Origin: Actinobacillus suis ATCC 33415
GTDB taxonomy: Bacteria; Pseudomonadota; Gammaproteobacteria; Enterobacterales; Pasteurellaceae
NCBI RefSeq assembly: GCF_000739435.1
Contig: NZ_CP009159.1
Span: 2,316,501-2,380,500 of the forward strand
Direction: 5' to 3'
Length of the DNA stretch: 64,000 nt
Shown here: one piece after another, positions 49,472 through 59,440 of the stretch
Numbering within the stretch: the stretch's first letter is position 1
Layout of the letters: every line of letters starts with the position of its first letter
Position numbers and translations under genes: made by a program
The notes under the pieces: generated by a model
What the model was told of the DNA's origin: nothing
Databases searched by the model: none
The model's input: the letters and a program-made list of their open reading frames with translations, nothing else

Positions 49472-49487
49472 TGTGAACTGCTTCACG
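49472..49487 (+). promoter_or_regulatory. CRP-like site between apxIC and afuA
   Basis: TGTGA-ACTGCT-TCACG, one base off the full TGTGA-N6-TCACA. With a TAAATT hexamer at 49509-49514, the centre falls at about -41.5 from a start near 49521, class II spacing for afuABC. Its position about 180 bp upstream of apxIC also allows an effect on the toxin operon. Confidence 0.5.
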
Positions 49488-49589
49488 GTATTTTTTATTC
49501 AATTACGGTAAATTAGTTCCAATAAGAAAAATGCTTTCGATTATATTCGCGGCATTTTATTGATTTATGCTCAATATGAGGCTTTGATT

Positions 49590-50630
49590 ATGAAATTTGG
49601 AAAACTTTCTTTAGCGGTTTCAACCGCATTACTCGGTGCGGGGTTAATGTTTAGTTCGGCGGCTCAAGCAAAAGGACGCTTAGTGATTTACTGTAGTGCA
49701 ACCAATGTCATGTGTGAAAATGCGGCAAAAACATTTGAAGAAAAATATGATGTGAAAACCTCTTTTATCCGCAACGGTTCAGGCAGTACCTTTGCAAAAA
49801 TTGAAGCGGAGAAAAATAATCCGCAAGCGGACGTTTGGTACGGCGGGACTTTAGATCCGCAATCTCAAGCGGGTGAATTAGGCTTATTAGAAGCCTATCG
49901 CTCACCAAATATCGACCAAATTATGCCGAAATTCCAAGATCCGGCAAAAGTAAAAGGTAACTTAAGCTCTGCGGTATATATTGGTATTTTAGGCTTTGCA
50001 GTGAATACCGAACGTTTGAAAAAATTAGGCATTGAGAAAATGCCTCAATGCTGGAACGATTTGACCGATCCGAAATTAAAAGGCGAAATTCAAATTGCCG
50101 ACCCGCAAAGTTCAGGCACAGCCTATACCGCTATCGCAACCTTTGCTCAACTGTGGGGCGAAGATAAAGCGTTCGATTACTTCAAACATCTCCATCCGAA
50201 CATTTCTCAATATACCAAATCGGGTATCACGCCGGCACGTAATGCCGCACGCGGTGAAACTACGGTCGGTATCGGTTTCTTACACGACTATGCGTTAGAA
50301 AAAGAACAGGGTGCTCCGCTTGAAATGGTTGTGCCGTGCGAAGGTACCGGCTATGAATTAGGTGGTGTGAGTATCTTAAAAGGTGCGAGAAACTTAGATA
50401 ACGCTAAATTATTCGTTGATTTTGCCCTTTCTAAAGAAGGTCAGGAAACCGCATGGAAAAAAGGTCAAGCGTTACAAACGCTAACTAATACTACAGCGGA
50501 GCAATCTCCACTTGCATTTGATCTGACTAAACTAAAATTAATTGATTACAATTTTGAAAAATACGGTGCAAGTGACGAACGTAAACGCTTAATCAGCAAA
50601 TGGGTTGATGAAGTGAAATTAGCGAAATAA
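49590..50630 (+). CDS. afuA: Periplasmic substrate-binding protein AfuA
   Basis: 346 residues from the ATG at 49590 (GAGG before it); the ten upstream codons have no ribosome site. Signal peptide with AQA-KG cleavage at about 27. The mature protein is a periplasmic binding protein of the FbpA-like family (VIYCSATNVMCENAAKTFEEKY, ADVWYGGTLDPQSQAGE, GIGFLHDYALEKEQG). First named for ferric uptake, but structural and binding work on the A. pleuropneumoniae protein reassigned it to sugar phosphates such as glucose 6-phosphate and fructose 6-phosphate. A hairpin follows before afuB. Confidence 0.93.
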   Translation: MKFGKLSLAVSTALLGAGLMFSSAAQAKGRLVIYCSATNVMCENAAKTFEEKYDVKTSFIRNGSGSTFAKIEAEKNNPQADVWYGGTLDPQSQAGELGLLEAYRSPNIDQIMPKFQDPAKVKGNLSSAVYIGILGFAVNTERLKKLGIEKMPQCWNDLTDPKLKGEIQIADPQSSGTAYTAIATFAQLWGEDKAFDYFKHLHPNISQYTKSGITPARNAARGETTVGIGFLHDYALEKEQGAPLEMVVPCEGTGYELGGVSILKGARNLDNAKLFVDFALSKEGQETAWKKGQALQTLTNTTAEQSPLAFDLTKLKLIDYNFEKYGASDERKRLISKWVDEVKLAK

Positions 50631-50646
50631 TTATTCGCCTTTTGAT

Positions 50647-50706
50647 AAGCGGTCGTTTTTCGCAAAAAATTTGCAAAAAATCAGCGAAAAACGACCGCTT
50701 GTTTTT
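50647..50706 (+). terminator. Attenuator hairpin between afuA and afuB, uptake-signal pair
   Basis: A perfect 17-bp stem, 50647-50663 (AAGCGGTCGTTTTTCGC) against 50684-50700, followed by GTTTTTC. It lies inside the operon and should leave more binding protein than permease. Confidence 0.75.
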
Positions 50707-50735
50707 CTCTATTTTATACGTTGTTGTGAGGCTAT

Positions 50736-52799
50736 ATGGATTCTATTACAAATAAAAGATCGCTGTTTGAATCTAGCCACTTTTGGATTCTGCTCTCACT
50801 TATTGCATTTATTGTTCTGCCTTCCAAAGCACTGGATTACGGTTTATTGGAAAGTACTTCAGATGAATTTTTAGATGCAATGGGTTGGTCTTCCGTTAAT
50901 TTGACGATACTTTGGTTTTTACCTTTAATCGGTTTCTGGTTACTCCCTTCCTTAAAACTTTCGACCGAAGCCCAGGCAAAAGCGGAATTAGGTTTAATTT
51001 CTTTCATACTATTATTCGCCTTTATTTCGGCAACGATTTATAAGGTCAGTATGGGCTATTCGGTTATCGTATTAATTGCAACCTTAACCGCACTTGCCAC
51101 CTTTGCTTTTGCTAAACTCAAAATGATGCAAGGCGATAAATTTATTATTGCCGCATTGCTCAGTATCATCTTGCTGATTTTCTTTTTTATCGTTTATCCG
51201 ACCGTTGCGATTTTTATTTCGATGTTTTATGACGGAGAAACGTTCGCACCGGAACAAGTGGTCAGAATTTTAGGGCAGGGTTATATTGTTCGAGTAATCA
51301 GTAACTCTTTATTCCTTTCCGGCTTTGTCGGCATTGTTTCAACCGTTTTCGGTTTAGCGTTTGCGCTTTATACTACTCGTATCGCTCACCGTACCGCCTT
51401 TATCGGGAAAATTTTCTCAATCCTACCGATTGTGACACCGCCGTTTGTGGTGGGTCTTGGCGTAACTTTAATGCTTGGTCGTTCGGGCTATGTGACCGAA
51501 TTTTTAGATACCTATTTCGGCTTTAAAGATCATAACTGGCTGTATGGTTTTAACGGGATTGCGATTGCTCAGATTCTTGCTTTCGCCCCGATTTCATTTA
51601 TGATTTTAGACGGTGCGTTAAAATCAATTCACCCTTCGATTGAAGAAGCGTCTTATACGTTACGAGCGAACCGCTATCAAACGTTCTATAACATTATTTT
51701 CCCGTTATTACGTCCGGCATTGGCAAATTCATTTTTAATCGTGTTTATCCAATCGCTCGCCGACTTCAGTAACCCGTTGGTTTTAGGCGGTAGCTTTGAC
51801 GTAATCGCTACTCAAATTTATTTCTATATCGCCGGTTCGCAATTAGATTACGCTTCGGCAAGTACCTTAGGTTCAATGTTGCTGATTTTCTCATTATTGA
51901 TCTTTATCGTTCAGTATATGTGGATTGGTAATCGCTCTTATGTGACCGTTTCGGGTAAATCTTATCGCGGCGATGTACAAGACCTACCAAGCGGTTTGAA
52001 ATATACCATTATTGCAATGTTAGGTTTCTGGGTGGTGTTCAACCTTGCGTTATACGGCAGTATTTTCTACGGCAGCTTCACGGTCAACTGGGGGGTAGAT
52101 TACACTTTAACCTTGAATAACTATGCAATGTTATTCGGACAAGGTCTAAGTGATGGGGCGTGGCCGTCTTTAATCAATACCATGATCTATGCCGGTATTG
52201 CCGCACCGTTAACAGCGTTATTCGGCTTACTCATCGCTTATATTGTGGTGCGTAAAGATTTCCAAGGTAAGAAAACGCTTGAGTTCTTAACTATGCTGTG
52301 CTTTGCCGTACCGGGTACGGTTGCCGGTGTGTCTTATATTCTCGCCTTTAATGATGCGCCAATGTATATTACCGGCACCGGTATCATCATTATTATTTCA
52401 ATGGTAATGCGAGATTTACCGATCGGTATGCGTGCGGCAATTGCGGGACTTGGGCAGTTGGATAAATCATTGGATGAAGCCTCATTATCATTAAAAGGCA
52501 GTTCGTTAAAAACCATTTGGTTTATCGTCTTCCCATTATTGAAACCGGCATTGTTATCCGCATTAGTGACCAGTTTCGTACGTGCGATGACAACCGTGAG
52601 TGCGATTGTGTTCCTTGTGACCGCAGATACTCGTGTTGCAACCGCTTATATTTTAAACCGTGTGGAAGACGGTGAGTACGGGGTGGCTATCGCATACGGT
52701 TCAATCTTAATTGTTGTGATGATGGCGATCATTTTATTCTTCGACTGGATTGTCGGGGACACTCGTATCGCAAAATCAAAAGCGAAAAAAGCAGATTAA
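50736..52799 (+). CDS. afuB: ABC transporter permease AfuB (two fused halves)
   Basis: 687 residues with about 12 membrane segments in two parallel halves. Each half has the ABC permease EAA-type loop: [33 protein letters not shown] near 305 and [33 protein letters not shown] near 575. The fusion supplies both transmembrane subunits of the importer in one chain, as in FbpB. GAGG precedes the ATG. Lies between AfuA and AfuC and works with them. Confidence 0.93.
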   Translation: MDSITNKRSLFESSHFWILLSLIAFIVLPSKALDYGLLESTSDEFLDAMGWSSVNLTILWFLPLIGFWLLPSLKLSTEAQAKAELGLISFILLFAFISATIYKVSMGYSVIVLIATLTALATFAFAKLKMMQGDKFIIAALLSIILLIFFFIVYPTVAIFISMFYDGETFAPEQVVRILGQGYIVRVISNSLFLSGFVGIVSTVFGLAFALYTTRIAHRTAFIGKIFSILPIVTPPFVVGLGVTLMLGRSGYVTEFLDTYFGFKDHNWLYGFNGIAIAQILAFAPISFMILDGALKSIHPSIEEASYTLRANRYQTFYNIIFPLLRPALANSFLIVFIQSLADFSNPLVLGGSFDVIATQIYFYIAGSQLDYASASTLGSMLLIFSLLIFIVQYMWIGNRSYVTVSGKSYRGDVQDLPSGLKYTIIAMLGFWVVFNLALYGSIFYGSFTVNWGVDYTLTLNNYAMLFGQGLSDGAWPSLINTMIYAGIAAPLTALFGLLIAYIVVRKDFQGKKTLEFLTMLCFAVPGTVAGVSYILAFNDAPMYITGTGIIIIISMVMRDLPIGMRAAIAGLGQLDKSLDEASLSLKGSSLKTIWFIVFPLLKPALLSALVTSFVRAMTTVSAIVFLVTADTRVATAYILNRVEDGEYGVAIAYGSILIVVMMAIILFFDWIVGDTRIAKSKAKKAD

Positions 52800-52845
52800 T
52801 TCGTCCCGGGCGGTATTGTCGCTCGTGTATAAAAGGCAAAATATT

Positions 52846-53892
52846 ATGAACAACGATTTCTTAGTACTGAAAAATATTACCAAATCTTTCGGTAAAGCAA
52901 CAGTAATTGATAATTTAGATTTAGTGATTAAACGTGGCACGATGGTCACTTTATTAGGGCCATCCGGCTGCGGTAAAACCACCGTATTACGCTTAGTGGC
53001 AGGGCTTGAGAATCCGACAAGCGGTCAAATTTTTATTGATGGCGAAGATGTAACCAAATCTTCGATTCAAAATCGAGATATTTGTATTGTGTTCCAATCT
53101 TATGCACTATTCCCGCATATGTCGATTGGCGATAACGTCGGTTATGGTTTACGTATGCAGGGCGTAAGTAACGAAGAGCGTAAACAGCGTGTGAAAGAGG
53201 CATTGGAACTGGTGGATTTAGCCGGCTTTGAAGATCGTTTTGTTGATCAAATTTCTGGTGGTCAGCAACAACGTGTTGCATTAGCCCGTGCCTTAGTGCT
53301 AAAACCGAAAGTGTTATTATTTGACGAACCGTTAAGTAACTTAGATGCCAACTTACGCCGTTCCATGCGTGAAAAAATTCGTGAATTGCAACAACGCTTA
53401 GGTATTACCTCGCTTTATGTTACGCACGATCAGACTGAAGCATTTGCGGTTTCGGATGAAGTTATTGTGATGAATAAAGGCAAGATTATGCAAAAAGCAC
53501 CGGCAAAAGATCTTTATTTACGTCCGAATTCTTTATTCCTTGCCAACTTTATGGGCGAATCGACTATTTTTGACGGTAGCTTAAGCCAAGGCACGGTCGC
53601 AATCGGAGATTACAGTTTCTCTCTTCATAATGCTGCAGATTTTGGTATTACAGACGGCGAATGTTTGGTCGGTGTGCGTCCGGAGGCAATTCGACTTACT
53701 GCCACCGGTGAAGCTGGTCAATGTTGCCAAATTAAGAGTGCAGTTTATATGGGCAACCATTGGGAGATTGTTGCAGAGTGGAACGGTAAAGAAGTTTTAG
53801 TGAATGCAAATCCGGATCAATTTGATCCAGAATTAAAAGAGGCGTTTATCCATTTTACTGAACAAGGTATTTTCTTACTTAAAAAAGAATAA
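52846..53892 (+). CDS. afuC: ABC transporter ATP-binding protein AfuC
   Basis: 348 residues from the ATG at 52846; the open frame upstream overlaps afuB and is not used (AAAGGCA before the ATG). Walker A is [14 protein letters not shown] (about residue 38), the signature is [16 protein letters not shown] and Walker B is [16 protein letters not shown], then [16 protein letters not shown]-terminal TOBE domain (about 285-348) marks it as an importer ATPase. Drives AfuAB. Followed by an uptake-signal pair at about 53909-53950. Confidence 0.95.
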   Translation: MNNDFLVLKNITKSFGKATVIDNLDLVIKRGTMVTLLGPSGCGKTTVLRLVAGLENPTSGQIFIDGEDVTKSSIQNRDICIVFQSYALFPHMSIGDNVGYGLRMQGVSNEERKQRVKEALELVDLAGFEDRFVDQISGGQQQRVALARALVLKPKVLLFDEPLSNLDANLRRSMREKIRELQQRLGITSLYVTHDQTEAFAVSDEVIVMNKGKIMQKAPAKDLYLRPNSLFLANFMGESTIFDGSLSQGTVAIGDYSFSLHNAADFGITDGECLVGVRPEAIRLTATGEAGQCCQIKSAVYMGNHWEIVAEWNGKEVLVNANPDQFDPELKEAFIHFTEQGIFLLKKE

Positions 53893-53908
53893 TTTATAGA
53901 CAATGGTA

Positions 53909-53950
53909 AGCGGTTATTTTTGTTAAATTTTTTGCAAAGATGGCCGCTTA
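53909..53950 (+). terminator. Imperfect uptake-signal inverted pair after afuC
   Basis: TAAGCGGTTATTTTT and GGCCGCTTATTT face each other around TTTTTTGCAAAG; the pairing has mismatches, and the T tail is short. Confidence 0.45.
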
Positions 53951-54118
53951 TTTCTCTATATGTTATACCTATTTATAGGTATGCAAATGTTACATAATGC
54001 AGCATTCTTTGTGTAAATTTTTGAAAATATGACATATAAAATTATCTTTGCTTTACATAAAACCGTTTCGATAGTGTAAGTTATGGTAAAATGTAATTTT
54101 CATCCACAAGAGGGCGCT

Positions 54119-54604
54119 ATGTTCAAACAAATTGCATTGTCAGCACTCAGGCTGATAAATAATTATTTGCATCGGTTTAACGAATGGTTATTCCATACCA
54201 AACAGAAGTATGAAGATCGCTTCATTTTAGCTGATATTCTCAATAGTGAGATTTACTTGCAAAAGTATGGATTAGATAATTTTCATCGGCTGTTAGAGTA
54301 CCAACCTCAATTAGTACGTTATATCAAAATAAAGGAGGAATATAATTTAAAAAGTAAGTTTATTGTTTATGAGAGGGATATGTTGCTTCCTGACGAGTTC
54401 GAATATTATATGCTTAAACTAACTAAAAATTTAAAAGAAAGCCTATTTTTTAGTGAGTTTAGTCATATTCAATTGGATAGAGTTGCTCAAGATACTGCTT
54501 TTACTTACGATTTAGAAACAACATTTAAATTTATTAGGGAGAAAGGCGATAGGCTTAATATTATTTTTATCGATGATAATATGGCTTACGTTTGTATTAC
54601 TTAA
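54119..54604 (+). CDS. Orphan hypothetical protein, 161 residues
   Basis: Starts at the ATG at 54119 behind AGAGGG; an ATG 36 bp earlier is in frame but has no ribosome site. The N-terminus FKQIALSALRLINNYLHRFNEW is helical and amphipathic rather than a signal peptide, and the rest is rich in charged and aromatic residues, with several tyrosines and leucines, ending AYVCIT. GC is low. It stands alone between afuC and tyrS (opposite strand). I do not recognise the family. The next 295 bp (54605-54899) hold no gene, only AT-rich sequence and the tyrS terminator. Confidence 0.6.
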   Translation: MFKQIALSALRLINNYLHRFNEWLFHTKQKYEDRFILADILNSEIYLQKYGLDNFHRLLEYQPQLVRYIKIKEEYNLKSKFIVYERDMLLPDEFEYYMLKLTKNLKESLFFSEFSHIQLDRVAQDTAFTYDLETTFKFIREKGDRLNIIFIDDNMAYVCIT

Positions 54605-54856
54605 TACACGATAAAATTTTTAAAAATTAATTATTCTAACTTAATCGATATAACGAATTTTTACGATAATTAGATGCTTATCATTGTCAATAGAATAAGA
54701 AATAAGGACATTTATTTAAAGCATGGAAACACAATCGTTTTATCTTCAATTGATAGCTGTTAAAGTGAGAATCGCATAGTAATTTATACCAGAGTTAATG
54801 GTGTTTTTAGTATATTAGACTTATTTTCTAATATGGTTTAATTAGGAATACATAAT

Positions 54857-54888
54857 AAAAAAGGAAGCTTTTAAGCTTCCTTTTTTAT
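54857..54888 (-). terminator. Terminator of tyrS
   Basis: AAAAAAGGAAGCTT pairs with AAGCTTCCTTTTTT around two T; symmetric, so it would work for either strand. It lies about 12 bp after the tyrS stop. Confidence 0.88.
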
Positions 54889-54899
54889 TTATAGCGAAC

Positions 54900-56090
54900 T
54901 TATTTCACTGTTACACGTGCAAATTTACGTTTACCAACTTGGTAAACAAAAGTACCTTGTTGTGCATTTTGACGAACGTCTTCGACTTTTTCGCCATCAA
55001 TTTTTACGCCACCTTGCTGTGCTGAACGAATCGCCTCTGAAGTTGATGCGACTAAACCGGCTTCTTTTAACAAGGTTGCTAAACCGATTTCACCTTCAAA
55101 CGTAAATTCCGGCATTTCATCTGGAATTGCACCTTTTTGGAAACGATTGATGAATTCTTGTTCTGCAGCATCTGCCGCCGCTTGATCGTGGAAACGTGCA
55201 ATTAACTCTTTCGCTAATAAAATTTTCACATCACGTGGGTTTTTACCGGCTGCAACGTCTGCTTTTAATTGGGCGATCTCATCTAATGGACGGAATGAAA
55301 GTAAATTATACCAATCCCACATTAATTCGTCTGAAATCGACATCACTTTACCGAACATATCGCTTGGTGCATCTGTTACACCGATATAGTTACCAAGTGA
55401 TTTTGACATTTTTTTCTCGCCGTCTAAGCCGACAAGTAGAGGTAATGTCATTGCTACTTGCGGTTTTTGACCCGCTGATTTTTGTAACTCACGGCCAACT
55501 AATAAGTTAAAGGTTTGGTCTGTACCACCTAACTCAACATCCGCTTCTAAAGCCACAGAGTCATGGCCTTGGAGTAACGGATAAATAAATTCGTGGATTG
55601 CAATAGATTGGTTATTGGCAAAACGTTTTTTGAAATCGTCACGCTCAAGCATACGTGCAACAGTGTAATTAGATGCAAGGCGAATCATACCTTCGGTACC
55701 TAATTTACCTAACCATTCGGAGTTGAATACCACACGAGTTTTATTTGGATCTAAGATCTTGAATAATTGTTGTTTGTAAGTTTCCGCATTACGTAATACG
55801 TCTTCGCGCGTTAACGGTGGACGAGTTGAGTTTTTACCTGAAGGGTCGCCTACCATACCGGTAAAATCACCGATTAAGAAAATCACTTCATGACCAAGCT
55901 GTTGGAATTGGCGGAGTTTATTTAAAACAACGGTATGGCCTAAGTGAATATCGGGGGCTGTCGGATCTGCGCCTAATTTAACGCGTAACGGACGATTTTC
56001 TTTTAACTTTTCAATTAAATCTTCTTCAGAATAAATATTTTCAACACCGCGTTTCAGTTCGGCTAATGTTGCTTCAATAGATTGAGCCAT
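54900..56090 (-). CDS. tyrS: Tyrosine--tRNA ligase
   Basis: 396 residues. Charges tRNA-Tyr. HIGH-type motif [17 protein letters not shown] (about 47-63), the [13 protein letters not shown] loop, the tyrosine-binding [16 protein letters not shown] and the KMSKS motif [14 protein letters not shown] (about 230). The C-terminal S4-like domain starts near 330 ([13 protein letters not shown]). TyrZ-type length (about 400). The message start is in the 345-bp gap to 56435, which also holds the sRNA candidate. AAGGAATC-type ribosome site. Confidence 0.98.
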   Translation of the reverse strand: MAQSIEATLAELKRGVENIYSEEDLIEKLKENRPLRVKLGADPTAPDIHLGHTVVLNKLRQFQQLGHEVIFLIGDFTGMVGDPSGKNSTRPPLTREDVLRNAETYKQQLFKILDPNKTRVVFNSEWLGKLGTEGMIRLASNYTVARMLERDDFKKRFANNQSIAIHEFIYPLLQGHDSVALEADVELGGTDQTFNLLVGRELQKSAGQKPQVAMTLPLLVGLDGEKKMSKSLGNYIGVTDAPSDMFGKVMSISDELMWDWYNLLSFRPLDEIAQLKADVAAGKNPRDVKILLAKELIARFHDQAAADAAEQEFINRFQKGAIPDEMPEFTFEGEIGLATLLKEAGLVASTSEAIRSAQQGGVKIDGEKVEDVRQNAQQGTFVYQVGKRKFARVTVK

Positions 56091-56184
56091 TTGCTTGATT
56101 CCTTATATCTTGTTTTAAATATGAAAATAGAATCTATTATAACGAGATACGTTGTGATTGATAAGGCTTAATCGGCAATAGACG

Positions 56185-56254
56185 AAAAAAAACGCCTCAT
56201 TTTGTGGGGGAATGAGGCGTAAGAGTTGGAGTGATTACCTATTATTTTTGAAGT
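56185..56254 (-). ncRNA. Candidate Fur-regulated small RNA of about 70 nt
   Basis: On the minus strand a promoter (TTGCTT at 56284-56289, 17 bp, TATCAT at 56261-56266) leads into a 70-base stretch without reading frame and ends in a textbook terminator: 10-bp perfect stem (56192-56201 with 56211-56220), 9-base loop and eight T. The -10 region overlaps a Fur-box-like sequence, and a second lies upstream. It stands alone between a lipoprotein gene and tyrS. Pasteurellaceae do have a Fur-controlled sRNA (HrrF in Haemophilus), but homology to it could not be tested. A short leader of tyrS ending at a terminator is the alternative. Confidence 0.5.
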
Positions 56255-56259
56255 GAGTT

Positions 56260-56329
56260 AATGATAATAATTCTCAAGTAATTAAGCAAGAGGCTTTACA
56301 AATTCTTACAAATGAGAATCTTTATCATT
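56260..56329 (-). promoter_or_regulatory. Two Fur-box-like sequences before the candidate sRNA
   Basis: AATGAGAATCTTTATCATT at 56311-56329 is a near palindrome of the 19-bp Fur type. A second, AATGATAATAATTCTCAA at 56260-56277, overlaps the -10 element. Both match the GATAATGATAATCATTATC consensus in most positions. Iron repression of the transcript starting near 56254 is the inference. Confidence 0.5.
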
Positions 56330-56435
56330 TAACTTTGGTGATAATAGAATTTTTTAAATGTTGATTCAAGCTAAAAACAAACTAACATAGATCCAAAAGT
56401 TACAAGTATTTGCGTAATGAAACTTTTACTGAGGT

Positions 56436-56897
56436 TTAGCTTTCTCGACAATTTAGCCAAGGTACTCGAACACCATTGATATTGCGATAATAAGCAGAAC
56501 TTTGCTCACGTGCAATGAGGTCAACATAGCTGCCTTGAATTGGATTGTATGAGCGATAAGTTACTTCAAAACGAGAACCTCGTGCATTGAGCGTTTTATT
56601 TTCAATATGATCAAACGGTTCAATTTTCCCGCCGTCTAATTGGAAGTAGAAGCCGAAGTTATCTTTCATACGACTTTCTCTTGAAAGCGGAAAGTAGCTG
56701 GATAAGTAAGAACTTGTACCGGTTTCAAAATTGCTACAAAGATAATGATAGCGCTTATAGTTAGCTCGGTTTGCTAATTCGGTTTGACTAATATTATCCT
56801 TTAAATAATCTGTTTTCGCTTTTTTAGTCGGCGAAGGGGAACAAGCAAATAAAGTTGTCAGTGTTGAAATTAAAAAAATAAGTTTAAGTTTATTCAT
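56436..56897 (-). CDS. Putative lipoprotein of unknown function
   Basis: 153 residues. N-terminus MNKLKLIFLISTLTTLFAC ends in a lipobox (LFAC), so the mature protein starts at C19 and is anchored in a membrane. The mature part is basic at first, then a domain rich in Y, S and N (YLSSYFPLSRESRMKDNFGFYF, RYRSYNPI-like stretch reading TYRSYNPIQGSY), ending in a conserved-looking cysteine (WLNC). No family was recognised. It lies between rnr (downstream start far away) and tyrS, both on the same strand, and appears monocistronic. Confidence 0.8.
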   Translation of the reverse strand: MNKLKLIFLISTLTTLFACSPSPTKKAKTDYLKDNISQTELANRANYKRYHYLCSNFETGTSSYLSSYFPLSRESRMKDNFGFYFQLDGGKIEPFDHIENKTLNARGSRFEVTYRSYNPIQGSYVDLIAREQSSAYYRNINGVRVPWLNCRES

Positions 56898-56959
56898 ATA
56901 AATAGTTCCGATAAAAATAGCCTAGTTTTGGCTAGGCTATGATAGTTCAAATTTTAGCG

Positions 56960-57008
56960 CTGACAAGCGGTAGAATTTGTAAAAAATTTTGCAAATTTGA
57001 CCGCTTAT
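56960..57008 (-). terminator. Uptake-signal pair after rnr
   Basis: ACAAGCGGTAGAATTT and AAATTTGACCGCTTAT flank TTTTGCA in inverted orientation, just after the rnr stop. The arms pair with mismatches but the tail is T-rich. Confidence 0.5.
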
Positions 57009-57011
57009 TCG

Positions 57012-59375
57012 CTATTTCTTACGTTTAGTTGCTGCTGGTTTCTTAGCTTTTTTGGCGGTTTTACGAGCAGCTTTTTCTTTTTTCGGCTTCGACTTCGTTG
57101 CTTTGATGGTTTTCGGCTCTTTAAAGATTGGTTTATCGCCAACTTTTTTCGCTTTCTGCTTCGCCGTTTTGCCCACTGCAATCCCTTTACGCAAATTACC
57201 GATTAGCGCAAAATCGATTTTCTTATCATCTAAGCTCACATTAATTACTTTCACTTTTACCGGATCACCTAAGCGATAAATAATGCCACTACCGCCGACC
57301 AAACGTTGTCTGTCTGCATCATAATGATAGTAATCGTTATCTAATGTTGAAATATGTACTAAACCGTCAATTAGTAGCTCATTGATTTTAACGAATAAAC
57401 CGAAACCGGTGACGCTTGAAATCACCCCTTCGAACGTTTCACCGAGATGATCTTGCATAAATTCACATTTCAGCCAATCTGCTACTTCACGGGTTGCTTC
57501 GTCCGCACGGCGCTCGGTTGCAGAACATTTATCACCAAATTGATCGATGTCGTCCAATTTATAGTGGTAGCCACCACCGTCCGTATAATTGCGAGTGTTA
57601 CCTTTTTCTTTTTCAATCAAATACTTAATTGCACGGTGTAACAGTAAATCCGGATAACGACGAATCGGCGAAGTAAAGTGAGCATACTCGGTTAACGCTA
57701 AACCGAAATGCCCTACATTATCTGCCGCATATACAGCCTGTTTAAGTGAGCGAAGCAACATGGTTTGAATTAACTCACGATCCGGACGATCGGCAAGCTG
57801 TTCAATCAGCTCGGCATAGTCTTTTGGTTCCGGATCAAGCCCTACATTCCAAGTCAATCCACATTCTTTGATAAAGGATTTAAAACTGGTCAGTTTTTCT
57901 TCGCTTGGTTTATCGTGAATACGGAATAGTGCCGGTTCATTCGCTTTTTCGACAAAACGGGCTGAAGCGATATTTGCTAAAATCATACACTCTTCGATAA
58001 TTTTATGTGCATCGTTACGAATCAGCGGTTCAATCCGTTCGATTCTGCCTTGCGGATTGAAAATAAATTGGTTTTCCACCGTTTCAAATTCAATTGCACC
58101 ACGAGCTTGACGAGCTTTGACTAACACTTGGAACATTTCGTTCAAGGTTTCCAAATGTGGTACGAGCGGTGCGTAACGCTCACGTAATGCTTCATCGCCT
58201 TCTAACATTTTCCAAACTTTGGTATAGGTTAAACGGGCGTGTGAGTTCATTACCGCTTCATAAAATTTATAGCCGGTCAGTTCGCCTTTTTTGGATACAG
58301 TCATTTCCGCCACCAGACATAAGCGGTCAACTTGTGGATTCAGTGAACACAAACCGTTTGATAAAATCTCCGGTAACATCGGAATGACTCGATTTGGGAA
58401 GTAAACCGAGTTACCACGATTTGCCGCTTCTAAATCAAGTGCGGTTTTCGGGCGAACGTAATAGCTTACATCGGCAATCGCTACCCATAAACGCCAACCG
58501 TCACCTTCTTTCTTAGCAAAAACGGCATCGTCAAAATCTCGCGCACTTTCACCGTCAATCGTGACCAAAGGTAAATCACGTAAATCTACTCGACCAAGCT
58601 TAGCTTCTTCCGGTACTTCTTCATTAAATTGGCGAATTTGTTTTTCTACACCTTCCGGCCAAACGTGCGGAATATCGTGGTTACGCAATGCGATTTCGAT
58701 TTCCATGCCTGGTGCGAGGTTATCGCCTAAGATTTCGGTAATAAAACCGACTGGGCGGTTGAAACTGGCTTTGCGTTCTTGCAGTTCCACTACAACCACT
58801 TGCCCCATTCTTGCGCCCATACGTTGATCGTCAGGAATTAAAATATCTTGAGTGAGACGGCTGTCGTCCGGCACAACAAAACCAATGCCGCTTTCAAGGA
58901 ATAAACGGCCGACAATTTGTTTTTTACGTGCTTCTAAAACACGAACAATGCGTACCTCACGGCGACCTCGGCGATCGGTTCCGTTTGGCTGAGCAAGCAC
59001 AAAATCACCGTGCATCACTCGTGTCATTTGGTTATTCGGAATAAACCAGTCATCGCTTTTTTCACCACCTTCTACTTGCAGAAAGCCGTAGCCGTCACGG
59101 TGACCGACAACCGTACCTTTTATCAAGTCCATTTTTTCCGGCAGGGCATAACGTTTACGTTTGGTAAAAATTAATTGTCCGTCATTTTCCATCGCACGTA
59201 AGCGGCGACGAACACCTTCGATACGCTCTTCATCATAAATATGAAACGCTTCGAGCAGTTCTTCACGGCTCATCGGTGCATCAAATTCTCGAATGGTATT
59301 TAAAATAAATTCCCGACTCGGCACGGGATTCTCGTATTTTTCGAGTTCTTGTTGGTAATTAGGATCTACTATCAT
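57012..59375 (-). CDS. rnr: Ribonuclease R
   Basis: 787 residues. A 3'-5' exoribonuclease that degrades structured RNA. Two cold-shock/OB domains (about 60-240), the RNB catalytic domain (about 250-600) with the metal-binding [13 protein letters not shown], and an S1 domain (about 640-720, [20 protein letters not shown]). The tail is very lysine-rich ([14 protein letters not shown]). ATG with ribosome site ATAT-poor. Virulence factor in other pathogens (vacB). Followed on the minus strand by the lipoprotein gene. Confidence 0.97.
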   Translation of the reverse strand: MIVDPNYQQELEKYENPVPSREFILNTIREFDAPMSREELLEAFHIYDEERIEGVRRRLRAMENDGQLIFTKRKRYALPEKMDLIKGTVVGHRDGYGFLQVEGGEKSDDWFIPNNQMTRVMHGDFVLAQPNGTDRRGRREVRIVRVLEARKKQIVGRLFLESGIGFVVPDDSRLTQDILIPDDQRMGARMGQVVVVELQERKASFNRPVGFITEILGDNLAPGMEIEIALRNHDIPHVWPEGVEKQIRQFNEEVPEEAKLGRVDLRDLPLVTIDGESARDFDDAVFAKKEGDGWRLWVAIADVSYYVRPKTALDLEAANRGNSVYFPNRVIPMLPEILSNGLCSLNPQVDRLCLVAEMTVSKKGELTGYKFYEAVMNSHARLTYTKVWKMLEGDEALRERYAPLVPHLETLNEMFQVLVKARQARGAIEFETVENQFIFNPQGRIERIEPLIRNDAHKIIEECMILANIASARFVEKANEPALFRIHDKPSEEKLTSFKSFIKECGLTWNVGLDPEPKDYAELIEQLADRPDRELIQTMLLRSLKQAVYAADNVGHFGLALTEYAHFTSPIRRYPDLLLHRAIKYLIEKEKGNTRNYTDGGGYHYKLDDIDQFGDKCSATERRADEATREVADWLKCEFMQDHLGETFEGVISSVTGFGLFVKINELLIDGLVHISTLDNDYYHYDADRQRLVGGSGIIYRLGDPVKVKVINVSLDDKKIDFALIGNLRKGIAVGKTAKQKAKKVGDKPIFKEPKTIKATKSKPKKEKAARKTAKKAKKPAATKRKK

Positions 59376-59392
59376 AATATTCTCTATATGCT

Positions 59393-59435
59393 AAAGCGGT
59401 CTGATTTGCAGAAAAATTGACAAATCAGACCGCTT
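59393..59435. terminator. Uptake-signal terminator between the thioredoxin-like gene and rnr
   Basis: AAGCGGTCTGATTT (59393-59406) pairs perfectly with AAATCAGACCGCTT (59422-59435), loop GCAGAAAAATTGAC; its T tail on the minus strand is short. It follows the stop of the gene at 59441. Confidence 0.7.
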
Positions 59436-59440
59436 GAATT

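Noticed and set aside
48781..53892. apxI plus afu region as a transferred genomic island with integrase or flanking repeats
   Set aside because: No integrase, tRNA gene, direct repeat or transposase was found on either side; composition is close to the core genes.
56091..56254. T-box or amino-acid riboswitch controlling tyrS
   Set aside because: No T-box sequence, specifier loop or antiterminator was seen, and T-boxes are not expected in gammaproteobacteria; the sequence fits an independent sRNA or a short leader better.
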